Part shown: piece after piece, positions 36,301-43,816 of the stretch
How positions within the stretch are numbered: position 1 is the stretch's first letter
Layout of the letters: every line of letters starts with the position of its first letter
NCBI RefSeq assembly: GCF_000003195.3
Contig: NC_012870.2
Coordinates: forward strand, 25,350,501 to 25,414,500
Reading direction: 5' to 3'
DNA from: Sorghum bicolor
Lineage: Eukaryota > Streptophyta > Magnoliopsida > Poales > Poaceae
DNA length: 64,000 nt
Notes under the pieces: model-generated
What the model was told of the DNA's origin: nothing
Database searches by the model: none
Seen by the model: the letters and a program-made list of their open reading frames with translations, nothing else
Position numbers and translations under genes: made by a program

Positions 36301-38329
36301 GACATTATATGTAGTAATAAAAATAAATCAAGTGATATTAACAAACCAATTAATTTGAACTATCCTACTTTCTAATATCATAAAAATATACTATAATTCA
36401 TTCTTGCAAACTACATTAATACTAGGTCAACCATGAAATATGATATATATATATGGATACTAATTCATGTGAAATGATTCTAAATAACAACGTGGATTTG
36501 AGCTAAAAATAATGGGAACATCACAAGCCAAAAACAACATGAAAAAGACAAGAAAGACAAAAGTTAGTCACCTCCAAACACGAAGAAACGATGACGGAGT
36601 CGAAGAAGATCAACAATGGGCGTCGGAGACGAAGAACAAATGAGGAAGAAGAAGCTCCAAGAACAACAATGGTGAATGGTGCTCTCGGTTTCAAATGGGC
36701 AGAGAGGAGAAGTGATCCGGCCTATAAACCGGACCCTTAGAACCGGTTCACAAACAAAACCGGTGCTAAAGGGTAACACTTTAGCACCGGTTTGTAACAC
36801 AAACCGGTGCTAAAGGCTTTGCCTCGGCCCGTGGCGCTGGCCGGTGCTAAAGGGGACCCTTTAGCACCGGTTGGTAACACGAACCGGTGCTAAAGGGTCT
36901 CCGCCCCGACAGCACCTGTCAGTAGCCGTTGGACAGGACCCTTTAGCACCGGTTCGTGTTACGAACCAGTGTTAAAGGGGTCTTTAACCCTGGACCGCAA
37001 AAAGGCCGAGGTTTTTGGCCATTTTGGACATCGACCAATGCCTCATTCTGTAGTAGTGATTTATCCCTCTCGTCTATCCGTGAAGACGTTGAAATTATAC
37101 ATTTATCCTTAATCTGAAAAAAAATAAATATAGAAAAAATTTGAACTGGTCATATTTTGGTACTGGTCCTATCTATTTTTGGTACTTTCCACCCAGGTAC
37201 TTTCTATGTTCCCACCATCCGATCTAGCCATATGGATGGTCCTTGTTTTCTCCAACAGTTATAAAACTTCTCTTATTTTGTTGTATTCGTATTCACCTCA
37301 TATCATGTGTTTGGGTCAAGGTTTTCTTTTTTGGTACCTGTCGATAAATAAGAAATTTTGAAAATTTCAGCCTAAATTTAAATAAATTCAAATTGTGTTT
37401 TTTAAATAGCGTCATTTTACTAGAAAAACTTTTTAATCTATTACTCATCAGAAATTTATATAATATCAACGAAATAACACAATCATTGCAGTAGTACAAC
37501 AGGCTGACGGTGGGCAATCCCCATATGCTAGTGCCATGGAATTGTAACTGAGAAAATTAAATAATTTTGAAGAAATTTAGGACTTTGATAAGATTAGGAG
37601 ATATGGTGAGTCCTTTTATTGTGGTTTGGAGTAATTTTGAAGTGAAACATGAATTTAACCGAAAAATTTGACCGATATAAAAAAATTTCAGACCTCAGAG
37701 AAAAATGCGAAATTTTGGTAAAATTTCGCCGAAAAAGAAAACCCTAGTTGTATGGGATGGAGAATTAAGAAAATTAGTGTAGCCAAATAAGATCTTAATT
37801 CAATTCAGTCATGTAACGCGTATACCTAGTTGTTGTTAGTAACGAGGACTTACAGTCGGGGATGATGCAGGGCGCGAAGTTGAGGACTGTGAGGTTTGAC
37901 AACATTTGCTGGTACCAGCCGGGGTCGCAGGTGCACTTGTAGGAACTGGTAAGCAGTGGGATGATCCCCGGCACCTCGCTGCAGGTGCCCTTGCCGCACT
38001 TGGCCGTGTCGCAGATCGTCGCGCCGTTGTCTGGGTGTTCGTAGGCGCAGGCCGGCCGCCGCAGGGCACAGAGTAGGCAAAGCATTAGTATATATGTTTA
38101 TATATATGTTACCATCACCGAGCCTCCGATCGATAGTCCGATTAACGAAGCAGAAATCAATCGCAGGATTTATATATATCTATCTATATATGTGATGCAT
38201 GCATGCATGGAACGGAATTGAAGCTAAAGTCCTACCAGCACCAGCACTAGCACCAGCACCATCGGCGGCCATTGCTAGGGCGAGGAGCGCCACGAGCATA
38301 GCCGGCGCTGGCACTCTAGCTCTTGCCAT
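22925..38329 (-). CDS. secreted cysteine-rich EGF-like protein, five exons with a CACTA-filled intron
   Basis: Exons on the minus strand: 38329-38236, 38030-37854, 23447-23379, 23258-23127 and 23016-22925. Every intron is GT-AG and every junction falls after codon base 1, giving an open frame of 564 bases (187 residues). Residues 1 to about 25 form a signal peptide (MARARVPAPAMLVALLALAM). Exon 2 encodes a Cys-rich repeat (CDTAKCGKGTC...YKCTCDPGW), exon 3 a short linker, exon 4 a second EGF-like repeat (CGQGGQCEKGAGVSYQCRC), and exon 5 an Ala/Pro-rich tail (AAPAPAPVIGNYLY). There are 16 cysteines and N-glycosylation sites at NLT and NHT. Intron 2 is 14.4 kb and holds CACTA-2. The product is probably extracellular; its partner is unknown. 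Acceptor 2 (CACCCAG) was chosen because it alone keeps phase. Annotators might split this into two genes. Confidence 0.82.
23460..25008. other. intron 2 of the EGF-like gene, host part left of CACTA-2
   Basis: AT-rich sequence without recognisable coding content; the region 24710-25008 is more GC-rich and unassigned. Short ORFs are not supported. Confidence 0.5.
25012..25230. repeat. CACTA-2 left subterminal repeats
   Basis: Inverted copies of TTTAACACCGGTTGGTA / TACCAACCGGTGTTAAA and a variant block (CCCTTTAGTCCCGGTTCGG). More divergent than the repeats at the other end. Confidence 0.85.
25523..29535 (-). pseudogene. CACTA-2 TNPA-Ulp1 protease gene, three lesions
   Basis: Eight exons fit the minus strand: 29535-29353, 29248-27784, 27691-26588, 26495-26310, 26232-26122, 26037-25965, 25877-25779 and 25690-25523, all GT-AG and in phase from exon 3 on. 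Exon 2 has the Ptta/En/Spm core (HMGSGGYKSVVPKWDR, REKDELTYALENPKHGGRTRG). Exon 3 opens with a PPPRSPT proline repeat and basic stretches. Exons 4-8 form a Ulp1 domain with His in DFHWILMV, Asp in IIFDSMRK, Gln in CLRQEGG and Cys in NNLCAYYVC. Lesions: a one-base loss near 28985, an in-frame TAG at 28716-28718 inside an apparent filler duplication, and a TAG near 28277. The protease end is open, but a full-length product is unlikely. Confidence 0.83.
27495..27605 (-). repeat. PPPRSPT-coding 21-bp repeat
   Basis: Repeats of a 21-base unit (GGTGGAGGAGTTGGAGACCTC on the plus strand) encode about six proline-rich heptads at the start of exon 3 of the TNPA-Ulp1 gene. Confidence 0.85.
29554..30366. 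repeat. AT-rich simple-sequence region with a large hairpin
   Basis: It begins with an (AT)n tract (29557-29592) and continues with CATACATACAAAC and ATATACAAAAAATAATA arrays, including a repeated block (about 29830-29905 and 30060-30135). 30222-30270 and 30316-30366 are inverted copies (ACAAATCAAAACACCATATA against its complement). It lies in the leader intron of the TNPA-Ulp1 gene. Confidence 0.85.
30420..30836 (-). promoter_or_regulatory. CACTA-2 internal subterminal repeat, TATA box and GC-rich leader
   Basis: 30712-30836 has two inverted pairs of CCCTTTAGCACCGGT / ACCGGTGCTAAAGGG like those at the ends. On the minus strand CCTATATAAGCC follows (30706-30695), then a GC-rich leader to about 30420. 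This mirrors 13750-14280 in CACTA-1. Role as promoter of the TNPA-Ulp1 gene is inferred. Confidence 0.75.
30840..32231. repeat. CACTA-2 spacer with a ~290-bp direct repeat
   Basis: About 31210-31500 and 31895-32185 are near-identical (CACCCTTTGACCG, TGTCCCAAATGGAAAAGTCA, ATAGCCACGCAGCGGTTTCG). Between TNP2 and the internal promoter, as in CACTA-1. No coding region. Confidence 0.88.
32232..35618 (-). CDS. CACTA-2 TNP2-type transposase, intact
   Basis: One uninterrupted frame of 1128 residues. I start at the ATG at 35618, just after a splice-acceptor-like TTTAATGCAG, not 14 codons upstream in AT-rich sequence. Domains: transposase-associated zinc region (4-75, CCPCAVCKN...HLLKSGFVPNY); an acidic run (85-97); a Cys motif (235-263, HACPNDC...CPVCKASRYK); Transposase_21 (about 280-500, HPADGSQW, ALSTDGMNPF, FVTINDWPALSNLSGQ); the conserved AIDVMHLTKN (576-585); DUF4218 (about 715-830); and DUF4216 (about 985-1060, YYGRIEDIWEL). 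Asp355, Asp449 and Asp578 are candidate catalytic acids; I cannot assign the triad. TNP2 proteins cut and join CACTA ends in the nucleus. The length is normal and no lesion is visible, so it may be active if expressed. Confidence 0.92.
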   Translation of the reverse strand: MVTRNWMYNADRRSEEFINGVHYFLSVAESNKRDGFMCCPCAVCKNLTEYSNSRTLHSHLLKSGFVPNYICWTKHGESGIIMDEGEEEEEEEEEEELDHANIIAQYGGFNDVAMGGDNEEEVAAEDDRCDDAFGDAIHDAQRECESDKEKAKFERMLEDHRKSLYPTAEEGQKKLGTTLELLQWKAKNGTSDKAFGQLLKIIKKMLPKGNELPTTTYEAKQVVCPLGLEIQKIHACPNDCILYRGEEYENLDACPVCKASRYKIRRDDPGDVGGEERHRKKIPAKVMWYAPIIPRLKRLFRNKDNAKLLRWHKEDRKIDNMLRHPADGSQWRAIDREFPDFADDARNLRFALSTDGMNPFGEQSSSHSTWPVTLCIYNLPPWLCMKRKFIMMPVLIQGPKQPGNDIDVYLRPLVEELQILWSKPGVRVWDEYKQEHFDLRALLFVTINDWPALSNLSGQSNKGYNACTHCYEDLDCVFLKKCRKVVYLGHRRFLPVNHPVRKKGKHFKGKADHRTKPLNRTGDDVLEMVKDIKVVFGKGRGSEPIPKDAKGHVPMWKKKSIFWELPYWNVLEVRNAIDVMHLTKNLCVNFLGFMGVYGKSKDSLEARQDFQRMKERDNLHPEKTDDGRHYLSPASYTLSKEEKESMFECLSSIKVPSGFSSNIKGIINVPEKKFLNLKSHDCHVLMTQLLPVVLRGILPPHVRLATVKLCAFLNAISQKAINPEQLATLQNDVVQCIVSFELVFPPSFFDIMTHLLVHLVKEIRILGPVFLHNMFPFERFMGVLKKYVHSRSRPEGSIAKGYGTEEVIEFCVDFILDLDPIGIPESRHEGRLSGKGTLGKKTYIGTGNDYFNKAHYTVLQNSSLVEPYVEVHKDFLRSQWPGKNEAWIMRQHMETFGDWLRKKCQGDENIDEQLYLLARQPSWHVLTYKGYEINGNTFYTVGQDKRSTNQNSGVRVDATDPNGNRQTYYGRIEDIWELVYAANFKVPLFRCQWVKMTEGGVTVDKEYGMTTVDLNNSGFKDEPFVLAADVSQVFYVKDMSTKPKRGKNDDHSIINEPKRHIVLSGKRNIVGIEDKSDMSGDYERDDRIPPFIVNKDPSILLNNEDTPWLRQDHNQGSYVKKKFTVVSA
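35714..36236 (-). CDS. CACTA-2 GRF-type zinc-finger protein with C-terminal membrane segment
   Basis: Two exons, 36236-36066 and 35977-35714, with a GTGAGT donor and TTCCAG acceptor in phase 0, give 144 residues. The N-terminal half has a GRF-like zinc finger (ITCGKCGQKILMEYKVSKEG, YKCPDRN, then GGCTGWYW); the C-terminal third is charged, then strongly hydrophobic (LIMLLKCILVLVFLVLVAIV), a probable tail anchor. Similar small GRF/membrane proteins are common in plant genomes, of the At4g04775-like type. It is the first gene after the right subterminal repeats, upstream of TNP2 on the same strand, so it may share TNP2's promoter. Whether it serves transposition or is cargo is unknown. CACTA-1 shows no copy. 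Confidence 0.72.
36567..36730 (-). promoter_or_regulatory. CACTA-2 first promoter and leader exon
   Basis: On the minus strand GGTTTATAGG (36730-36721) lies at the inner edge of the subterminal repeats. A C/T-rich leader follows and ends at a donor (TTTGGAG|GTGACT, about 36570). Confidence 0.55.
36731..36990. repeat. CACTA-2 right subterminal repeats
   Basis: At least three inverted pairs of CCCTTTAGCACCGGTT / AACCGGTGCTAAAGGG, 70-330 bp from the terminus. Confidence 0.92.
37059..37853. other. intron 2 of the EGF-like gene, host part right of CACTA-2
   Basis: AT-rich; no gene, terminal repeat or RNA gene recognised. Confidence 0.5.
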
Positions 38330-38437
38330 GGCCGCCTTCTAGGTTCTAGCTCCCTGATCTTACAGATATAACTGCAGCGAGCGAGTGCTTACGTGTGTAG
38401 ATAGACCTCAAAGTGTTGGAGCGGAGAGGTGTGATGC

Positions 38438-38453
38438 TAAGTATATATATATG
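38438..38453 (-). promoter_or_regulatory. TATA box of the EGF-like gene
   Basis: On the minus strand CCATATATATATAC stands about 110 bp upstream of the ATG at 38329, leaving a plausible short 5' UTR. Confidence 0.6.
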
Positions 38454-38579
38454 GCCAGTTTGCCGATCGGCTGGCGCACCCTTATTTCAGAATTCGGAGT
38501 GTGCAAGGCAGCTGTTCATATATACACTATCTATCCTCTAGAAAAGTAAACCATTTCGTACGTCCGTACTATCTCCTTA

Positions 38580-38717
38580 GGCTTTGTTTGGATGTAGTCG
38601 GATTCACATCAATCCACATGTGTTGGGGTGGATTGAAGTGAAATTTAAACTAAATTTCACCCCAATCCACTCCAACGCATGTGGATTGAGTTGAATCCGA
38701 CAACATCCAAACAAGGC
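38580..38717. mobile_element. fold-back MITE upstream of the EGF-like gene
   Basis: A near-perfect inverted repeat: GGCTTTGTTTGGATGT at the left pairs with ACATCCAAACAAGGCC at the right, and TCAATCCACATGTG with CGCATGTGGATTGAG inside. About 138 bp, Tourist-like. Confidence 0.85.
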
Positions 38718-39720
38718 CGGCCTTATTGTTCCTGTCTATATCGTTTTATCGATTTCTCCTCTTTTTGTTGGAAAAAAAAAATTTGGGGGCACCTGCTTTT
38801 AGGAAATTGCCGCGCGCTCAACTTGTTTGTTTGTTTTTTTCCCAAAACCAGCAAATATTCAGTTAAAACAAAAACAAAGTTGACAATACTAGGCAATAGA
38901 CAATAGAGCGAACAATTTGGTCATGCTCTCGTCGACATCTTTGTTTGTCACCACGTGGCGCCAACCGTAGTTGAATTCTGTATCTACTCCCAACTATGAG
39001 TAGCTAGGTTCTTCCACGTCATCCCAACTATAATACTGCGTCATCTCGTACAGTCGTACGGCCGTACATACCTTCTCTTGTTCTTTTTTTAGTAACATAC
39101 CTTCTTGTTCCTGTGATTCTGTCAATGCTTCTTCATCGATTTCTCCTCTTCTGATTTGGACCACCTGCTATTTTTGGGAAATGCCCGCTCAACTTATTGT
39201 TTTTATTCAGAAAACCAGCAAATATATTCAATTAAAAAAGAGATAAATAAGTTTACAACGGCCATAGAGAAAAGCTCACGCTCATCGATCGATCTCTTTG
39301 CTCAGTCAACACTTGGCCAAACCAAAACCAAATTAATTATGTGTACTCTTAATTAGAGCCTCGAGAGTTGTCTAGAGATGTCGTCTATATCACTAAAGTT
39401 CCAAAATGCATTTTTAACTTCTGAAGTTTGGTGAAATGATCATTTACCTGACCCATTATTCTACGTGACATGTTGATTCACTGCTTTCATGGATCTGACA
39501 AGGTATCATATGTCAGCAGCGAAGAAAAGCCAGATGAACATAGTTTGGAACAAAGGGAGTAGAAAACTCACAGCTAGCGTACCTCCTTGTTCATGTCAAT
39601 GCTTCTGTATCGGTTTCTCCTCTTTTGATTGAAAAAATAATACGTGCACCACTTGCACTTTGGGAAATAGACACTTGGCATCCGAAAGCGGCCAAAATAT
39701 GTATCTACTCCGATCCCTAC
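38717..39720. repeat. three dispersed copies of an upstream element
   Basis: A segment containing TTGTTCCTGTC...CGATTTCTCCTCTT, then CACCTGC and GGAAAT, occurs at about 38727-38840, 39108-39240 and 39590-39680, with a fourth copy upstream of the paralogue at 59435-59530. It lies in the promoter-side flank of the EGF-like gene. Confidence 0.7.
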
Positions 39721-39873
39721 TATGTTCTTCCTTGTTTATTTACTACTATATATATAGCTGTTCTTGAATACTATTAAATAAAATGAATTGAGAAAGGTAT
39801 ATACATAGGTAGGAAAGGGCGCGCACACACACACGGGGATACATATACATATGGGAGCAACCATGTATTCTAT

Positions 39874-40107
39874 GGCCTTGTTTACTTCCACTCAAAAACC
39901 TAAAATTTTTCAAAATTTCCCGTCACATCGTATCTTTAGACGTATATATGCATGGAATATTAAATATAGACGAAAATAAAGACTAATTGCACAGTTTGGT
40001 CGAAATTGACGAGACGAATCTTTTGAGTCTAGTTAGTCCATGGTTGGACAATAATTACCATAAACAAACGAAAGTGCTACAGTGTCGCGAAATTTTTTGG
40101 CTCGGCC
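39874..40107. mobile_element. GGCCTTGTTTA-family MITE
   Basis: Starts GGCCTTGTTTACTTCC and ends TCGGCC, flanked by TAT on both sides (39871-39873, 40108-40110). The interior (CGTCACATCG, GACGAGACGAATCTTTTGAG) is shared with the copies at 59021 and 62796. The right terminal repeat lacks its AACTAAACAA part. Confidence 0.85.
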
Positions 40108-40199
40108 TATCTTTCTTTTGGTTGTAGTACAAAATTTTAAGATACATGACGCACCAACATTTTATTTTCTTCTGTCTTCTATATGATGCTTAACGTGTA

Positions 40200-40358
40200 C
40201 TCCCTCTGTCCTATTATAAATGTCATTCTAACACTGCTCTGAGCTGTCCTGGTTCATAGAATGTTGGGTGTATCTGGACGCAAGCCTGTACAAGTCCACA
40301 AAATGTTTGGAGCCTCTGGACGCAAGCTTCGACGACATTTATAACGAAATAGAGGGAG
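40200..40358. mobile_element. Stowaway MITE
   Basis: Termini CTCCCTCTGTCCTATTATAA and its complement (TTATAACGAAATAGAGGGAG), flanked by TA at 40198-40199 and 40359-40360. Confidence 0.85.
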
Positions 40359-40402
40359 TAAGGCCTAACTTCTAGAGATTGCAAATTTCGGTTAGCAACG
40401 GG

Positions 40403-40762
40403 AGCATGGAGGCCTGGAGGGTTGTCATCATCGATCGATGGCCGGTTGGATGTACTGGTTGTAGGTAAGAAGATATTAAGTGGTGGCTAGCGAAATCTAG
40501 TAAGAAGATAAAAGACCAATAATGACGTTAATATTGATCTAGCGAGAGGTAACCAAAGTTGTAAGAAAGAAATGGATGGCAAAAACAAGTGTGGAGGCTT
40601 GGAGGGTCGAACCGCCTGAAGAAGGGACAGTGGATTTGATGTACTGGGTGTGGGTGAAGAGATCTTCAAGTGGTGGCGTGTGCATGTGGTGGCTAGCGAA
40701 ATCCGAGTAAGAAGACAAAGACCAGTGACGTTAATATTGATCTAGCCAGTGGTCACCGAAGA
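40403..40762. repeat. imperfect tandem duplication, unit about 180 bp
   Basis: Both halves contain GGAGGCYTGGAGGGT, GATGTACTGG, GTGGTGGCTAGCGAAATC and GACGTTAATATTGATCTAGC in the same order. Confidence 0.85.
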
Positions 40763-40809
40763 AGGGACAGTGATTTAGGCGCGGAAACTCATTTGGAAAG
40801 AACTGTGGA

Positions 40810-41592
40810 CACTCGACACACAAAGGAAATCTTCACTATTGAATATATAAGCAGGTAAGGATTTATAACGTACGATTGGTTAACTCATCCTGAGCGGATT
40901 ACAAGAGGAATACAAACACAAAAATAATTCTACTAATTATGTTACACCTTTTCTCTATACGGCATTCGCTGGCTTATATAGACACCAGTATGCATGCCAC
41001 ACAAAATTTAAGTGGCTGAAAGAAAAGAACGCATATGCAACGAGTGAACATGCACATGCACATGCAACCACGCATTGCGAATTTAGTATAAGCAGATTTG
41101 GACATCCAGTGATAGGTGCATGGCGGAGCCTTTAGGAATTCTGATCATAATCAACGAACTTCACCTTGAGAGATGGAAATCCCTTAAGAATCACTGGTAA
41201 AACTCTTTCGATTGTAATCATCACCACCGTAAGATCTCATGGACTACACAGTAACACCAATTGAGGTTAGCAAAGCTCAGACTTAATAGTAGGAATTGAC
41301 TTGGTCATCATATATCTGCAGGACTACCATTAGTACTAATCTTGCAAACTTTAATATCACCTTGGGACAATAACATCTTGAATGTAGTGATATCTAACAT
41401 TGGTATGCTTTGTTCTCTCTTAGAACATTTGATCCTTTGTAAGGCATATGGCTCTCTGACTATCGTCACAAAAATATAGTGGCAGAAAGTTATATTGTAC
41501 AAAACATTCAACCAAATGTCTTCTTTACATGTCTCAGAAGTAGCCATATATATTCTGCTTTAGTGGTAGATAGAGCAACAGTAGCTTTATAA
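40810..41592 (-). pseudogene. copia-2 remnant, RNase H end and 3' LTR region
   Basis: On the minus strand 41592-41308 encodes the end of a copia polyprotein (VALSTTKAEY at the CACTA-3 junction, then SETCKEDIWLNVLYN and GDIKVCKISTNGSPADI). The remainder to about 40810 is non-coding and includes, on the minus strand, CTATATAAGCCAGCGAATGC, a promoter-like piece consistent with the 3' LTR; I could not fix LTR ends. The other half of the coding region continues at 53416. Confidence 0.8.
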
Positions 41593-41624
41593 CACTAGTA
41601 GAATCGGGCTCATAGCTGACGCCC

Positions 41625-41850
41625 TCTTTTTATACCACAGGTGGTTCCAGTTACGACGTGCCCGTGGTATAAATGGGGCGGTGTCAAAGATCCAAGCCGC
41701 CTGTGCATAACTGATCATCACAGGCGGTTGACTTAAGCAAACCGCTTGTGTAAATGCTCCATTTACACAGGCGGTTGACTTAAGCCAACCGCCTGTGATA
41801 ATCAGTTTGCACAGGCGGTTGTCTTAAGCCAACCGCCAGTGAGCCTGATC
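41625..41850. repeat. CACTA-3 left subterminal repeats
   Basis: Copies of CACAGGCGGTTGACTTAAGC and the complement AACCGCCTGTG. Confidence 0.9.
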
Positions 41851-41994
41851 GGACAGCACCTAGCTCCAAAGGAGGCCCTACCCAAATACCAGAAACACAA
41901 TTGGTTTCTATGTGAGGGACTTTTTTGATATCACAATTAAGAATTGGCCCGGTGTGTCGAATAATGACAAGATGAAAATTTGGGATAAGATTAA

Positions 41995-42298
41995 GGGTCC
42001 CTTTGGTTGGGCTTTTGAACCTGCTTTTGCTTTTGTAAAAGCCAAAAGCCAACCAAAGGGCCCAAAAGCCACAAGTGCTTTTGCCCAAAAGCAGCTTTTC
42101 TCGTAGTACAAATCCAAAAGCACCTCACCCCCTGCTTTCACTGACTTTTGGGATCCGTTCAGTTTTTTTTTCCAAAAGCCACGAGTGACCAACCAAATGA
42201 CTTTTGGGTTTCTCAAAGCCCACATCCCACAGCAGCTTTTCAAAAGCTCAAAGCTCACAGTAGCTTTTCCAAAAGTCACAGCCCAACCAAACACACCC
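41995..42298. mobile_element. Tourist-type MITE
   Basis: Terminal inverted repeats GGGTCCCTTTGGTTGGGCTT and AGCCCAACCAAACACACCC, flanked by TAA (41992-41994 and 42299-42301). It interrupts the CACTA-3 gene. Confidence 0.88.
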
Positions 42299-42520
42299 TA
42301 AGATGAGATTCTAGTTTCCTAGGAATGTGCCAAAAGATCTAGTGAAGGCATATACAATGAAGCAGTGTGCGGTTAGTTTCCGAAATTGGAGGTCGGAGAT
42401 GAATGTCAAGTATGCAAAGACAGAGATAGATCCGACAACCAAATACAAGATTACTAAAGGGTAGTGGGCTATTTCTCTAGAGCAAAGAAATGACCCTAAC
42501 TTCTTAGCTCGGAGCGAAGC

Positions 42521-43792
42521 TGTTGACGGTCCTTAATGCTCACATTTAACCATCAACTAATCATAGAAAATGATCCAAATGCAACCAACATCTAGACTTA
42601 GGATTTTATCTGATAGAATTCCACGAGTTTTGGTGTTTGTCTATTTCTGCAGGGGGTTATCAGGAAATAAGGAAGAAAGGCCCACACGTCAGGTTTACAT
42701 AGAGATATTAACGTGCCGCGCAATTTTCTACCATCTAGAAGACTCCAGAAGCCACGGGAACGAACGGGAGGCCGAGAGGACACAGGGACAGGGCGCCCGC
42801 CCTCCTTTCCTGGGCGCCCGCCCTCAGCCAGAGTCCAATCAGGACTCTCTTTCGGGATATTGCTCCACCGACCTAAAGGATCAACAATAACCGTTCAATC
42901 AATATCGGTTTGATCCGACGGCCCAGATTCACTTGAAGGGACTATAAAACCAGACCCCCCTGGCCCCTAGAGATCATACCTCTTCTACAGAATCAAAGCT
43001 AGGGTTTCAATTCTTCATCCAAGTAGAGAGGATCCCTCTAGTTCTACCTCTAGTTCATCTAGATCTAGTTCTAGTTCATCTAGTTCTAGTTCTAGTTCTT
43101 CTAGTTCTAGTTCTAGTTAGTTCTAGTTGTAATTAAAAAATAGGGAGAGAGAAGAGGAGAGCGGAGGAGGAGCCGGATCTGTCGGATCTTCCTCAACATT
43201 ATACTTTTACAGCAACTGGTTCGTTCTTCATCGTTCTCCAGGTTCTTCAATTCATAATTCCTGAGTTATTTAATTACTTTTATTTACATTCAAGTTATTT
43301 ATTGGATTCCCGTTTGCATCAAGTGCTCTAGTCTTTATAACGCTAGAGTAGTAATTAATAGATTAGACGTGGTGTTTAGTCTTGCAATTACCTGGAATTG
43401 CACCCAATCCTGCGGATTGTTGTGGTAGCCTTAGGGTAGTGACAGCCCTAACGGTCGACGTATTCCACCACGTTCGGATCGGTGTTTGTAGGACCGTAGT
43501 CAGACCTTCCTAGCCCCCTTCTCATCTCTTTCTGTGGTTAGTGCTCTGATGTCCCGATATAAATAATCTTTGAAGTAATTCTTGATTCTTAGATCAACTA
43601 GAGAACTCTGAGGAAACTTCCTCTCTTCCCACCAAAAATAATTATATAGTTATCCTTGGGCGATCTTGGGTCTTAATTAGTACACTCACGTTCTCTGTGG
43701 AAAATCGATACTCTGGAATACTCCCGGGTGAAGGCTACATCGGTATCCGTGCGCTTGCGGATTTTTTCTGTTTGCGTTTAAAATACCCAACA
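42521..43792 (+). repeat. 5' LTR
   Basis: 1272 bp. TATA box CTATAAAACC at about 42942; TTCTAG tract at about 43036-43125. Lacks one TTCTTCTAG unit found in the 3' copy. Confidence 0.95.
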
Positions 43793-43799
43793 AGCTTTC

Positions 43800-43816
43800 T
43801 GGCGCCGTTGCCGGGG
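43800..43816 (+). other. primer binding site (tRNA-Asp type)
   Basis: TGGCGCCGTTGCCGGGG, seven bases after the LTR, complementary to the 3' end of plant tRNA-Asp. Confidence 0.9.

Larger units (their letters stand above)
25012..37058 (-). mobile_element. CACTA-2, about 12 kb, inside intron 2 of the EGF-like gene
   Basis: The right end closes TGTAGTAGTG at 37058 (complement CACTACTACAGAATGAGG). Both ends hold inverted copies of CCCTTTAGCACCGGTT / AACCGGTGCTAAAGGG. Genes on the minus strand, in order: GRF zinc-finger protein, TNP2 transposase, TNPA-Ulp1 protein. The left terminus is eroded: the repeats begin near 25012 but no CACTA terminus is visible, so that boundary is approximate. ATT follows the right end and also occurs at 25009-25011, which may be the duplication. 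Confidence 0.88.

Noticed and set aside
37795..38085. Exon 2 read as a separate short gene starting MLCLLC
   Set aside because: The in-phase acceptor at 38031-38032 and the donor at 37853 join it to exons 1 and 3; the extra N-terminus is intron sequence.
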